DNA from: an uncultured Lachnospiraceae bacterium
GTDB lineage: Bacteria; Bacillota; Clostridia; Lachnospirales; Lachnospiraceae
NCBI GenBank assembly: GCA_934293375.1
Contig: CAKQYS010000015.1
Location: 1 to 47,776 of the forward strand
DNA length: 47,776 nucleotides
Reading direction: 5' to 3'
Shown here: positions 1-8,408 of the stretch, in pieces
How the letters are laid out: each line of letters opens with the position of its first letter
Position numbering within the stretch: position 1 is the first letter of the stretch
Translations under genes and position numbers: made by a program
The notes under the pieces: generated by a model
What the model was told of the DNA's origin: nothing
The model's input: the letters and a program-made list of their open reading frames with translations, nothing else
The model's database searches: none

Positions 1-258
1 GAGCAGGCTGCACAAAACACCGGAAAGAACCAGAATGAAGGGAGGGACACAACAATGTGTGAAGTATTGGATAAGATCGAAGCTCGTGGCGTTGCCACTG
101 GACGCAGGGAGGGCATCTCCGTCGGGCGTGAGGAAGGAGCCAAGGAAACGATCCGGGCATTTCAACTGATTTCCGACGGATGTACTACCTTAGAAGACCT
201 CCTTAACCACGGCATTTCTACGGAAATTGCCGAACAGGTGATACAGACCATTTCATAA
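1..258 (+). CDS. 3' end of Rpn / PD-(D/E)XK nuclease family transposase-like protein (partial)
   Basis: The reading frame is open from the first base of the window, so this is the C-terminal end of a gene that starts outside it. The visible 85 residues contain a charged tail with repeated G-R-x-E-G units (GRREG, GREEG) followed by a short helical segment ending QVIQTIS. That pattern is typical of the C-terminus of Rpn-family (PD-(D/E)XK nuclease, 'transposase-like') proteins, which are abundant in Lachnospiraceae. The nuclease core is not visible, so activity cannot be judged. An internal ATG at 55 could be mistaken for a start, but it has no need to be one. A strong hairpin terminator follows the stop codon. 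Confidence 0.6.
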   Translation, partial: EQAAQNTGKNQNEGRDTTMCEVLDKIEARGVATGRREGISVGREEGAKETIRAFQLISDGCTTLEDLLNHGISTEIAEQVIQTIS

Positions 259-279
259 CCTTTTATTGCATGACACACA

Positions 280-328
280 AAATGGATGGCACGCGAATCA
301 AACGCCGCTTGTGCCATCCATTTTTTAT
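280..328. terminator. Rho-independent terminator, probably bidirectional
   Basis: A 12-bp stem (AATGGATGGCAC paired with GTGCCATCCATT) with an 18-nt loop is followed by TTTTTT on the plus strand, ending the Rpn-like gene. On the minus strand the stem is followed by TTTTG, so it may also terminate serS, whose stop codon is about 45 bp away. Confidence 0.85.
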
Positions 329-373
329 TCATTCCTGAACATCCATGTAATACTGTTTATCTGTCTGCCAATC

Positions 374-1654
374 CTACTGGATCTTATCCATACCACCCAT
401 ATATGGTCTTAATACCTCCGGAATCCTGATCGTTCCGTCCGCATTCAGGTTATTCTCCAGGAATGCGATCAGCATACGCGGTGGTGCCACAACTGTATTA
501 TTCAGTGTATGTGCAAAATACTTGTTGCCGTCTTCCCCCTTCACGCGGATCTTCAGGCGGCGAGCCTGTGCATCCCCAAGGTTCGAGCAGGAACCGACCT
601 CAAAGTACTTCTTCTGACGCGGTGACCATGCCTCTACATCAATAGAACGCACCTTCAGATCTGCAAGATCTCCGGAACAACACTCTAATGTACGCACCGG
701 AATATCCATTGAACGGAACAGATCCACCGTATTCTGCCACAGCTTGTCAAACCACATCCTGCTTTCCTCCGGCTTACATACAACGATCATCTCCTGCTTC
801 TCAAACTGGTGGATTCTGTATACGCCACGCTCCTCAATACCATGCGCACCCTTCTCCTTACGGAAGCATGGTGAATAACTCGTCAGTGTCTTCGGAAGCT
901 CTGACTCATCTATGATCTTGTCAATAAACTTACCGATCATGGAATGCTCACTCGTACCGATCAGATACAGATCCTCACCCTCGATCTTGTACATCATAGC
1001 ATCCATCTCCGCAAAACTCATAACGCCCGTTACAACATTGCTTCGGATCATAAATGGTGGTACACAATAGGTGAAACCTCTATTAATCATAAAATCTCTG
1101 GCATATGCAAGTACTGCTGAATGCAGTCTGGCAATATCACCCATCAGATAATAGAATCCATTTCCTGCGACCTCTCTGGCAGCATCCAGATCAATCCCAT
1201 TGAACTTCTCCATAATCTCTGTATGATATGGGATTTCAAAATCCGGCACAAATGGCTCGCCAAACTTCTCTACCTCAACATTCTGTGAATCATCCTTACC
1301 GATCGGAACCTGCGGATCAATGATATTCGGAATGGTCATCATGATCTTCGTCACCTTTTCATTCAGCTCCGGCTCTAACTTAGACAGCTCTGCAAGTCTG
1401 GCTGCATTTGCCGCAACCTTTGCCTTCACTTCCTCAGCCTCTTCCTTCTTACCCTGTGCCATCAGGGCGCCGATCTGCTTGGAAAGCGTGTTCTTCTCTG
1501 CACGGAGAGCATCTGCCTCCTGCTTACATGCACGGCTCTCCGCATCCAGCTTGATCACTTCGTCGACCAGTGGAAGCTTGCTATCCTGAAACTTCTTTTT
1601 AATATTCTCCTTTACAATGTCTGGATTCTCTCTTACAAACTTAATATCTAACAT
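374..1654 (-). CDS. serS: Seryl-tRNA synthetase
   Basis: This cytoplasmic class II aminoacyl-tRNA synthetase charges tRNA-Ser. It has 426 residues, the usual family length. The N-terminal 110 residues form the long antiparallel coiled-coil arm (rich in K/E/A heptads) that contacts the tRNA variable arm. Motif 2 is visible as FRKEKGAHGIEERGVYRIHQF. The C-terminal motif 3 region reads TLNNTVVAPPRMLIAFLENN, which differs from the common GSGLAVGR form but keeps the R and EN positions. The ATG start has a strong GGAGGAG site 6 nt upstream. It lies 46 bp after argS and is probably co-transcribed with it. No T-box leader is visible upstream. A cognate tRNA-Ser lies at 47523 in this window. Confidence 0.96.
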   Translation of the reverse strand: MLDIKFVRENPDIVKENIKKKFQDSKLPLVDEVIKLDAESRACKQEADALRAEKNTLSKQIGALMAQGKKEEAEEVKAKVAANAARLAELSKLEPELNEKVTKIMMTIPNIIDPQVPIGKDDSQNVEVEKFGEPFVPDFEIPYHTEIMEKFNGIDLDAAREVAGNGFYYLMGDIARLHSAVLAYARDFMINRGFTYCVPPFMIRSNVVTGVMSFAEMDAMMYKIEGEDLYLIGTSEHSMIGKFIDKIIDESELPKTLTSYSPCFRKEKGAHGIEERGVYRIHQFEKQEMIVVCKPEESRMWFDKLWQNTVDLFRSMDIPVRTLECCSGDLADLKVRSIDVEAWSPRQKKYFEVGSCSNLGDAQARRLKIRVKGEDGNKYFAHTLNNTVVAPPRMLIAFLENNLNADGTIRIPEVLRPYMGGMDKIQ

Positions 1655-1700
1655 TTGTCTCCTCCTATTATTAATCCTCTATAATAACTGAAAAACTATC

Positions 1701-3407
1701 CTACATCTGCTCCGGACACTGAATCCCTAACAGCTCCAACGCATCTGCAATCCTCTGCTTCGTAATGGCTACCAAAGTAACTCTCGCATTTCTGGTTGCT
1801 GCATCCTCCACATTGATACGATTATCATTATAGAACTTATTGAACGCCTGTGCAACTGCAACCGCATATCTCGCTATCAGGCTTGGCTCATACTTCTCTG
1901 CTGCCATATGGATCACCTCCGGGAACCGAACCAGCTCCTTCAACAATGCAGTGGATGCCGGATCCGTGATCAGACTGTAGTCGATATCCTCGCCAAACTT
2001 AAAATCAGGCAGTGAGCGAAGAATGCTGGCACATCTGACATAAGTATACTGCACATATGGTCCTGTCTCTCCATCGAAATTCAGAACCTTGTCCCAATGG
2101 AACGAAACATCCTTGATCCGCTGATTATACAGGTCATTAAACAGAATCGCACCAATTCCGACACGCTTTGCGATCTCATCCTTGTCCGGGGCATTCTCGC
2201 CTGTCCAGTCCGGATGCTTCTCCTCCATAATCTCCTTCACCTTGGCGATCGCATCCCGCAAAATCTCCTCCGCATATATAATATTACCATTTCTTGATGA
2301 CAGCTTCGCACCCTCTAAGCTGACCAGACCATATGGAATGTGCACAAGCTGATCCTTCGCCCAGTCATTTCCCATCAGCTCTACGACTTTAAATACCTGT
2401 GCAAAATGCAGCTTCTGCTCCTGACCTGTCACATACAGACATTTGCTGAAATGGTAGGTGTTCTTTCTATAGAAAATAGCCGCCAGATCACGCGTCGCAT
2501 AAATCGAGCTTCCGTCCTTCTTCATGATCAGGCAAGGTGCCATGTCATACGCCTCTAAATCTACGATGCTTGCACCCTCCGACTTCTTCAGAAGATGCTT
2601 CTGTGTCAACGCATCAACGATCGCCTGTGTCTTATCCCGGTAAAAGCTCTCGCCCGTATAGTGATCAAACTCCATGCCAAGAAGCGCATAAGTACGCTTA
2701 TATTCAACCAGAGAAATATCCTTAAACCACTGCCAGATCTCAAGGGCTTCCGCATCCCCCTGCTCCATCTTCGCAAACCATGCGCGCGCCTCATCATTCA
2801 GTGCATCATCCTTCTCTGCCTCAGCATGAAACTTCACATAGAGCGCCATCAACTCAGCGATTCCCTTCTCCTCTACCGCTTCCTTGCTGCCCCATCTCTT
2901 GTAGGCAACGATCAGCTTGCCAAACTGGGTGCCCCAGTCTCCAAGATGATTGATCCTCTCAACATGATAGCCCAGCTTGGAATAAATCTTATATAAGGAA
3001 TTTCCGATGATAGTCGTCCGCAAATGTCCGACATGGAAATTCTTTGCCACATTCGGCGAAGAATAATCAATACAGATCGTCTGACCCGCGCCCTCATCGG
3101 ATGCCCCGAAATTCTCCGTCATTGCAGCCTGTACCATTGTCTTGACATAAATGCTCTTGTCAATGTAAAAATTCAGATATGCGCCTGCTACCTCGATCTT
3201 CTCTAAGAAATCCACATCTCCGATCGCCTCCTTGATATCTGCGGCAATCATCTGCGGTGCCTTATGCATAGTCTTTGCCAGTCTAAAGCATGGAAATGCA
3301 AAATCTCCAAGCTCCGGCTTTGGCGGAACCTCGATCAGAGACTCTATATCATCACGCCGCAGTCCCTCTACCTGTGCTTCCAATAAATCTACTATCTTAC
3401 TCTTCAT
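1701..3407 (-). CDS. argS: Arginyl-tRNA synthetase
   Basis: This class I synthetase charges tRNA-Arg. The protein has 568 residues. The order is an N-terminal Add-1 domain (about 1-110), the catalytic core with the HIGH motif as HVGH in SSPNVAKNFHVGHLRTT, and a KMSKS-equivalent reading KLSSRNG. A C-terminal DALR anticodon-binding helical bundle ends in ADALELLGIQ. It sits between a histidine-kinase-like gene (44 bp upstream) and serS (46 bp downstream) on the same strand, so one transcript is likely. The ribosome site for the ATG at 3407 is poor: GAGGT abuts the start codon, and the better AAGGAAG lies about 20 nt upstream. The N-terminus nonetheless aligns with the usual family start. A tRNA-Arg(CCT) gene occurs at 17262. 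Confidence 0.96.
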   Translation of the reverse strand: MKSKIVDLLEAQVEGLRRDDIESLIEVPPKPELGDFAFPCFRLAKTMHKAPQMIAADIKEAIGDVDFLEKIEVAGAYLNFYIDKSIYVKTMVQAAMTENFGASDEGAGQTICIDYSSPNVAKNFHVGHLRTTIIGNSLYKIYSKLGYHVERINHLGDWGTQFGKLIVAYKRWGSKEAVEEKGIAELMALYVKFHAEAEKDDALNDEARAWFAKMEQGDAEALEIWQWFKDISLVEYKRTYALLGMEFDHYTGESFYRDKTQAIVDALTQKHLLKKSEGASIVDLEAYDMAPCLIMKKDGSSIYATRDLAAIFYRKNTYHFSKCLYVTGQEQKLHFAQVFKVVELMGNDWAKDQLVHIPYGLVSLEGAKLSSRNGNIIYAEEILRDAIAKVKEIMEEKHPDWTGENAPDKDEIAKRVGIGAILFNDLYNQRIKDVSFHWDKVLNFDGETGPYVQYTYVRCASILRSLPDFKFGEDIDYSLITDPASTALLKELVRFPEVIHMAAEKYEPSLIARYAVAVAQAFNKFYNDNRINVEDAATRNARVTLVAITKQRIADALELLGIQCPEQM

Positions 3408-3451
3408 ACCTCTATTACAGGTTCTTACCTGCTTCCTTTCTTAATATTCCT

Positions 3452-4621
3452 CTATTCTGCTGTATCCGCCTTCGGGCGGCTGCCCATCGGACGAACCTGT
3501 TTCACCGGAAATGAGAACCGTACATTGGTACCTCCGATCAGATCGCCCTGTATATTCAGCTTGCCATCTAACAAATAGATGGCCTCATGTAGTCTGTGAA
3601 GACCACTGTACCATTTGCTCGTCTCTAAATAATTATCCTGAATACCAACCCCATTGTCATTGACAAAGACATCTACCAGCCTGTTGCTGATAATGATCTT
3701 GGCAGTCAGCTTATTGCAGTTGGAATGCTGAAATGCATTTTCAAAGATCTCTGTGAGTCCCTGCATAAATGTGATCATTACGATCGGCGGAATCGTGATC
3801 TCTGCCTCCGGACAATCAATATCTGCCTCGATCACACACTCCGGATGTGCTTCCCTGTAATGTGTAACAAAATCGTCAAGCACCATCCAGACCGGCTGAT
3901 TCATATCTACCGTGTGCTGCAGCTTTGAGATCAGATCCTGCACACAAGATATCACTGATTCTGTATTAGACTGCATCTCCTGAAGCGTCACACGACATCT
4001 CTCTATATCAGAATTCAACAGCCAGCCGAGTACATCCTGTTTGTTCTGATTGTTCGTGAGCGGATCAAGAATGAACTGTGATAGAATATGTGCCATTTGT
4101 GTATTATGAAATTCCTCCAGCATCAGGATATTATATCCATGCGATGCACTATCCTCCTCTTCATCAGAGAATACAAAATCTTCATCAGCATCCTCGTCGG
4201 CTGCACATGCCTCCACCTGTCCCGTCTGAATCGTACCGATCGCATCAGCAGCCTTACTAAGTAGCGCAAGCTTGTCCTGAATTGATTTCAACTCCTGCTC
4301 AAGGGTCGCGATTCTGGCAGCCAATGCCGCTTTCGCACCATACAGATCATGTAGCTGACTGTCGATCACTTTCCCTTTTTCATGCTCTGCAGAAGGATTC
4401 GCCGACAGTGGAGAGAAAATGTTCTTAGAGTCATTGGTCTTATACGAATAGAGTCGTTTTGTCTTTTCCAGTTCCTCAATCTTCACATCCAGCTCAAAGC
4501 TCTCTGTCTTCAGACTCTGCAGGCTCTCCAGCTTCGTAATATACACCGACTGGAAATAGGAACGCATCTGTTCATTTGACTGTCTGATCACATCAAGATC
4601 TTCCTGATTCACAAATTCCAT
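3452..4621 (-). CDS. DegS-like histidine-kinase-fold protein with degenerate phospho-acceptor site
   Basis: A cytoplasmic protein of 389 residues with no membrane segments. Residues 1-130 are largely coiled coil, like the DegS sensor region, and are followed by an acidic linker near 143-160 (many D/E). The dimerisation helix carries H174 in EEFHNTQMAH. HisKA_3 kinases have H-D or H-E here, but this protein has H-N. The HATPase_c domain is intact, with an N box (ENAFQHSN, about 296-303), a G1 box (NDNGVGI) and a late GGTNVRFSFP. No response regulator is adjacent; the neighbours are a carboxypeptidase gene upstream and argS-serS downstream. A GTG two codons upstream (4627) is in frame, but the GGGAGG site is 9 nt from the ATG at 4621, so I chose that start. 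It may be an ATP-binding signalling protein rather than an autophosphorylating kinase. Confidence 0.7.
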   Translation of the reverse strand: MEFVNQEDLDVIRQSNEQMRSYFQSVYITKLESLQSLKTESFELDVKIEELEKTKRLYSYKTNDSKNIFSPLSANPSAEHEKGKVIDSQLHDLYGAKAALAARIATLEQELKSIQDKLALLSKAADAIGTIQTGQVEACAADEDADEDFVFSDEEEDSASHGYNILMLEEFHNTQMAHILSQFILDPLTNNQNKQDVLGWLLNSDIERCRVTLQEMQSNTESVISCVQDLISKLQHTVDMNQPVWMVLDDFVTHYREAHPECVIEADIDCPEAEITIPPIVMITFMQGLTEIFENAFQHSNCNKLTAKIIISNRLVDVFVNDNGVGIQDNYLETSKWYSGLHRLHEAIYLLDGKLNIQGDLIGGTNVRFSFPVKQVRPMGSRPKADTAE

Positions 4622-4627
4622 TTGCAC

Positions 4628-6094
4628 CTACCTCCCTCTTTTGTTGTATGTCAGGCTCTGCTTTCTCCGTTTGCGGCTTCTGCCTCGCCGCAGTCTGCGT
4701 CTGTATCGCTTATAATTCAAGTATACCCAATACACTACAAAAAGTCCAATCAGGATCATCAATATCTTTACAAACAAAGGGATTCCACTCTTGGAATTGT
4801 GTTTGCTGGTTTGATCATCCTTTTTGGTCCCCGGTTGTTCCTGTGTACTGGCTTGACCATCCCGGTTCTCTATATTGGTATTCTGATCTTCTGCCTGATC
4901 GGAGGTCTTATAGGTCAATGGTGTACTGCCGATCACCTGCCCCTGATATAAAAACTCAAGTTGTCCTAATACCCCTGAAGAAGACCCATCCGAATATGTC
5001 ATATTTGTGGTAATCTCATCCTTATTTACTGCGTTATTGAGAACCAGACAAAAATCCTTATTGACAGAAATATTCAGCAGATCCTCTGAGACCGATCTAA
5101 AATAATTCTTTAAGATCACATTATCAGATCCACCGGAAGTAGAAAAGCTATAATCCGTAAGCGGATAATAATAACCAAAATTACGGAAACAATATTCAAA
5201 CAACGCCTTTGTATCACTGTAAGTGCCCTTACGTCCTGCACAATTCATAACGACACAGATCAGTTCCATATCACCTTTTTTTGCATAGGTTGCCAGCGTA
5301 CAATTGGCATCCGTTGTATAGCCGGTCTTGCCACCTTCAAGATATTCATAGTAATACTGGCTTCCCGGACGGATCATCTTTAAGGTATTCCATAACGGCC
5401 GCACCTCATCTGTCATACTTGTAGGTGGAATCTCTGCATTCGTCATGGAGGACAGCGATCTAAATGCCGGATACTGCAATGCTTCCTTTAAAAACAACGC
5501 CATATCGTAAGCACATGTATAATGCTCTGCATTGTGCAGACCATGTGGATTCACAAAATGAGAATTCCTACATCCGATAGCAGCTGCCCGGTCATTCATC
5601 ATCTGTGCAAACTGCTCAACCGAACCTCCAACCTTCTCTGCGATCGCACAAGCAGCCTCATTGGCAGACTCGATCATCATTGCCTTTAAGCAATCCTCCA
5701 CACTGATCGTCTCGCCTTCCTTTAAACCAACACTGCTGCTTCCCTTCTCAATACTGTACACAGCATTATTCGATAGGGTAACCGTATCAGCCATACTCAG
5801 ATTCTCCAGTGCCAAAAGGCAGGTAATGATCTTTGTAATACTTGCAGGATATTCCGGAATATATGCATTCTTATCAAATAACACTGTACCCGATTTTGCA
5901 TCCATTACAATCGCAGCCTCCGATACCAGATCCGGCGCCCTCGCCGGTTCATCCGGATATTCTGTTGTAAAAACTGCCTGTGCCTCTGTTGATGATCCCT
6001 CTTCGTCATTTGCATCCGGCTGTGTTGCATTGACAGGAAGCACACATACTACCATATATAAAAATGCCATCAAGATGGCTATTAATCGCTTCAT
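4628..6094 (-). CDS. D-alanyl-D-alanine carboxypeptidase (DacF/PBP5-like), membrane-anchored
   Basis: This secreted penicillin-binding protein of the S11 peptidase family trims the terminal D-Ala of peptidoglycan stem peptides. It has 488 residues. A signal peptide occupies about 1-23 (hydrophobic core, cleavage near VNA). The catalytic triad of motifs is complete: SITK (S85-K88), SAN (143-145) and KTG (256-258). A C-terminal extension ends in a membrane helix (LFVKILMILIGLFVVYWVYL) and a strongly basic cytoplasmic tail, whereas many relatives use an amphipathic helix. The start ATG has AGGGG 7 nt upstream. A TTGACA/TAAAAT promoter lies about 110 bp upstream, and the downstream kinase-like gene begins within a few bases of the stop. 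Confidence 0.93.
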   Translation of the reverse strand: MKRLIAILMAFLYMVVCVLPVNATQPDANDEEGSSTEAQAVFTTEYPDEPARAPDLVSEAAIVMDAKSGTVLFDKNAYIPEYPASITKIITCLLALENLSMADTVTLSNNAVYSIEKGSSSVGLKEGETISVEDCLKAMMIESANEAACAIAEKVGGSVEQFAQMMNDRAAAIGCRNSHFVNPHGLHNAEHYTCAYDMALFLKEALQYPAFRSLSSMTNAEIPPTSMTDEVRPLWNTLKMIRPGSQYYYEYLEGGKTGYTTDANCTLATYAKKGDMELICVVMNCAGRKGTYSDTKALFEYCFRNFGYYYPLTDYSFSTSGGSDNVILKNYFRSVSEDLLNISVNKDFCLVLNNAVNKDEITTNMTYSDGSSSGVLGQLEFLYQGQVIGSTPLTYKTSDQAEDQNTNIENRDGQASTQEQPGTKKDDQTSKHNSKSGIPLFVKILMILIGLFVVYWVYLNYKRYRRRLRRGRSRKRRKQSLTYNKRGR

Positions 6095-6200
6095 CGTATT
6101 TCCCCTGCTTATCCTTACTATATCCTCTTAGTCTCTTTCTCCAAAAGGCAAACATTTACATTTACATACTTAATAAGAGAAAACTGCCCATATAGATTTT

Positions 6201-6229
6201 ATTTTATTATATTGTGAATGCAGTGTCAA
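6201..6229 (-). promoter_or_regulatory. Sigma-A promoter for the carboxypeptidase-argS-serS operon
   Basis: Read on the minus strand, TTGACA (6229-6224) is followed after 17 bp by TAAAAT (6206-6201). It lies about 110 bp upstream of the carboxypeptidase start. A TATAAT-like sequence also falls in the spacer. Confidence 0.6.
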
Positions 6230-6248
6230 CGAAGGAAGTCGAAAAATG

Positions 6249-6277
6249 TTGCTTATTTCTCAATTCTTTGTTACATT
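6249..6277 (+). promoter_or_regulatory. Possible promoter for trmB
   Basis: TTGCTT, a 17-bp spacer and TACATT precede trmB. The match is weak, but its position just upstream of 6315 agrees with the shorter trmB start chosen here. Confidence 0.3.
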
Positions 6278-6314
6278 CTTATATATAGAAGAAACACAAA
6301 GAGAGGATAACAGT

Positions 6315-6959
6315 ATGAGATTAAGAAATGTACCCGGTGCCAGAGACCGCATTGCAGCGGATACCTACGCATTTCAGGATGAAGAAGCAATCACATATAA
6401 AGGACGCTGGAACGCAGAAGTCTTTCATAACGATCACCCGATCCACATTGAGATCGGCATGGGGAAAGGCAGATTTATCATGGATCTTGCCCGGCAAAAT
6501 CCTGATATTAATTACATTGGCATTGAGAAGTATTCAAGTGTACTACTGCGTGCACTTGAAAAGCAGGAAGCCGATCCACTTCCCAATATTTTCTTTATCA
6601 GAATGGACGCAGAAACGATCTGTGATGTATTTGACCACAATGAAATTACGCAGATCTATCTGAATTTTTCTGACCCATGGCCAAAAGACCGCCATGCAAA
6701 ACGCCGCCTCACATCGAGACAGTTTCTTGCACGCTACGACAAAATTCTGATTCCCGATGGTCATGTCATCTTCAAGACCGATAACCGACCACTCTTTGAC
6801 TTCTCCTTAGAGGAAGTAGAAGCTGCCGGCTGGATTCTCGACATGCACACCTTTGATCTTCATCACAGTGAATACCTTAAGGGTAATGTCATGACCGAAT
6901 ATGAGAGTAAGTTTGTCGCCCTCGGCAACCCAATCTGTAAATTAATCTGCCACCGATAA
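6315..6959 (+). CDS. trmB: tRNA (guanine-N7-)-methyltransferase
   Basis: This SAM-dependent enzyme makes m7G46 in the tRNA variable loop. The protein has 214 residues from the ATG at 6315, and its N-terminus MRLRNVPGA is the standard TrmB start. The SAM-binding loop is IEIGMGKGRF, followed by an acidic IGIEKY strand. The family-specific NFSDPWPKDRHAKRRLT segment carries the catalytic region, and the C-terminus has MTEYESKF. An in-frame ATG at 6246 would add 23 residues, but these are hydrophobic and unlike the family. It also has no good ribosome site, whereas AGAGAGGA lies 8 nt before 6315. The gene is transcribed alone, divergent from the carboxypeptidase. Confidence 0.95.
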   Translation: MRLRNVPGARDRIAADTYAFQDEEAITYKGRWNAEVFHNDHPIHIEIGMGKGRFIMDLARQNPDINYIGIEKYSSVLLRALEKQEADPLPNIFFIRMDAETICDVFDHNEITQIYLNFSDPWPKDRHAKRRLTSRQFLARYDKILIPDGHVIFKTDNRPLFDFSLEEVEAAGWILDMHTFDLHHSEYLKGNVMTEYESKFVALGNPICKLICHR

Positions 6960-6962
6960 ACT

Positions 6963-7043
6963 TTCCCCACTTTCTGCATATACTATAAAGAGCTTCTATC
7001 GTCAAACGCTCATTATATGTATTAAGAAACAGAAAGTGGGGAA
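6963..7043 (+). repeat. 14-bp perfect inverted repeat around a 53-bp loop, downstream of trmB
   Basis: TTCCCCACTTTCTG at 6963-6976 is exactly complementary to CAGAAAGTGGGGAA at 7030-7043. The right arm contains the GGGG ribosome-site candidate for the small frame at 7050. A folded transcript would therefore hide that site. There is no T-run, so it does not look like a normal terminator. Confidence 0.6.
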
Positions 7044-7049
7044 TGCTAT

Positions 7050-7190
7050 ATGAATACAAAGCAAATAAAACAGCGATTAAATGCATGTACTTTTCCACAC
7101 CGGAAACTGAATAAGACACTGCAGGCCATGGAACAAAGCTTTCGCGTTGTAAACAAAACTCTGAATTATAACCAAAGGAAAGGGAAATAA
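7050..7190 (+). CDS. Possible small basic protein (46 aa)
   Basis: The stretch 6960-7347 holds no conventional gene. The best small frame starts with ATG at 7050, 8 nt after GGGG, and gives 46 residues (MNTKQIKQRLNAC...NQRKGK). It is very basic (about 11 K/R), with two short helical stretches and no membrane segment. I do not recognise a family. The upstream inverted repeat would sequester its ribosome site, which could be regulation or coincidence. It lies between trmB and the tRNA-Lys promoter. It could be a chance frame, since AT-rich spacer DNA gives frames of this length. Confidence 0.3.
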   Translation: MNTKQIKQRLNACTFPHRKLNKTLQAMEQSFRVVNKTLNYNQRKGK

Positions 7191-7284
7191 ATAAGAGATC
7201 TGATATGCCTGTTAGTAGATTTGCACAAAAAGCGTATGAATTATTAGAAATTTAGCAAAAATTAAAAAAATTTAAAAAAAGGGG

Positions 7285-7313
7285 TTGCATTCTTTAGAAT
7301 GTTAGTATATAAT
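7285..7313 (+). promoter_or_regulatory. Promoter of tRNA-Lys
   Basis: TTGCAT, a 17-bp spacer and a perfect TATAAT (7308-7313) lie 34 bp upstream of the tRNA. The -35 is preceded by an A/T-rich stretch (7255-7280) resembling an UP element. Confidence 0.75.
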
Positions 7314-7347
7314 CAGTTTTGTTGTTGAGGAACAACGAATTAAACAA

Positions 7348-7420
7348 GCGCTTCTAGCTCATTTGGTAGAGCACCTGACTCTTAATCAGGGTGTGCGGGG
7401 TTCGAGCCCCCGGAGGCGCA
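7348..7420 (+). tRNA. tRNA-Lys (anticodon CTT)
   Basis: A 73-nt cloverleaf. The acceptor GCGCTTC pairs with GAGGCGC and the discriminator base is A. The D arm is GCTC/GAGC, and the anticodon stem is CCTGA/TCAGG with loop CTCTTAA (anticodon CTT at 7381-7383). The T arm is CGGGG-TTCGAGC-CCCCG. The 3' CCA is not encoded. It has its own promoter and a terminator at 7430. Confidence 0.97.
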
Positions 7421-7429
7421 CTGCGAAGA

Positions 7430-7469
7430 AGTTCTGATTGCTGTATACAGCGGTTGGGGCTTTTTTTTG
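7430..7469 (+). terminator. Terminator of tRNA-Lys
   Basis: A G-U-containing stem (GTTCTGATTGCTG with CAGCGGTTGGGGC, TATA loop) is followed by eight T residues. Confidence 0.8.
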
Positions 7470-7489
7470 TATACATTTCAAGCTTTACC

Positions 7490-7519
7490 TTTACATATGC
7501 GTTATCTCTGTGCTATACT
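7490..7519 (+). promoter_or_regulatory. Promoter of the amino-acid ABC transporter operon
   Basis: TTTACA (7490-7495), an 18-bp spacer ending in TGC (extended -10) and TATACT (7514-7519) lie 56 bp before the lipoprotein start. Confidence 0.6.
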
Positions 7520-7574
7520 AAAGTGCGTTTATGCGTATATTGATACGGTAACTATGATTAGGAGGAGATTATTC

Positions 7575-8378
7575 ATGAAGAAGTTCAAGAAGTTAGCAAT
7601 TGCATGTCTTGCAATCGTAACAGCATGTGCAGCTTTGACTGCATGTGGTAAGTCTGATTCCGCTAATGGCGGAGAAAGAACAAAGTTCGTAGTTGGTTTT
7701 GATGCAGAATATCCACCATACGGATTTATGGATGATAACGGTGAGTATACAGGATTCGATCTGGATCTGGCACAGGAAGTATGTGACAGAAACGGCTGGG
7801 AGCTTGTAAAGACACCTGTAGACTGGGATGCGAAAGACAACGAATTAAACCAGGGTACGATTGACTGTATCTGGAATGGTTTCACGATCAATGGCAGAGA
7901 AGATGATTATACATGGTCTGAACCATATGTTGACAACTCTCAGGTAATCATTGTGAAGAGTGATTCCGGTATTACAGATCTTGCAGGTCTTTCCGGAAAG
8001 GCGGTTCTCGTACAGGCAGATTCCGCTGCATTGGCTGCACTGGAGGGCGACAGAAAGGATTTAAAGGACACCTTTTCTGAACTGACACAGGTACCTGATT
8101 ACAACTCTGCACTGATGACACTGGAGTCAGGCGGCGCAGATGCCGTTGCACTGGACAAGGTTGTTGCACAGTACTATGTAAAGGACAAGACAGATACATT
8201 TACCATTCTTGACGAGGCATTGTCTACAGAACAGTATGGTATCGGCTTTAAGAAGGGTAACGAAGAACTTCGCGATGCTGTACAGAAGACCTTAAAGGAA
8301 ATGGTCAAAGACGGTAAGTTTGAAGAGATTGCAAAGAAATGGGATCAGCAGGATGTAATCTGCCTCACAGCAGACTAA
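7575..8378 (+). CDS. Polar amino-acid ABC transporter, substrate-binding lipoprotein
   Basis: This is an extracytoplasmic receptor of the SBP_bac_3 family. The 267-residue protein starts at the ATG at 7575 with GGAGGAG 7 nt upstream. The signal peptide ends in a lipobox (LTAC, lipidated C24). The mature part opens with the family signature VVGFDAEYPPYGFMDDNGEYTGFDLDLAQEV. It continues with the usual two-lobe features, including an inter-lobe GGADAVALDKVVAQYYV segment and a KGNEELRDAVQKTLKEM C-terminal helix. The ligand is probably a polar amino acid or cystine; the exact substrate cannot be read from sequence. A longer in-frame upstream extension lacks a ribosome site. The permease and ATPase follow in one operon. 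Confidence 0.93.
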   Translation: MKKFKKLAIACLAIVTACAALTACGKSDSANGGERTKFVVGFDAEYPPYGFMDDNGEYTGFDLDLAQEVCDRNGWELVKTPVDWDAKDNELNQGTIDCIWNGFTINGREDDYTWSEPYVDNSQVIIVKSDSGITDLAGLSGKAVLVQADSAALAALEGDRKDLKDTFSELTQVPDYNSALMTLESGGADAVALDKVVAQYYVKDKTDTFTILDEALSTEQYGIGFKKGNEELRDAVQKTLKEMVKDGKFEEIAKKWDQQDVICLTAD

Positions 8379-8408
8379 TCAGCTGACATGTTATTTAGGA
8401 GGTAATGT

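Noticed and set aside
2595..2996. 133-residue plus-strand frame inside argS
   Set aside because: It is antisense to a clear synthetase gene, lacks a ribosome site and has no recognisable protein features.
374..3500. T-box riboswitch for serS or argS
   Set aside because: The gaps before both genes are under 50 bp and hold no T-box sequence or terminator fold.
6246..6314. Longer trmB N-terminus from the ATG at 6246
   Set aside because: There is no ribosome site, the extra residues are untypical, and a possible promoter overlaps this stretch.
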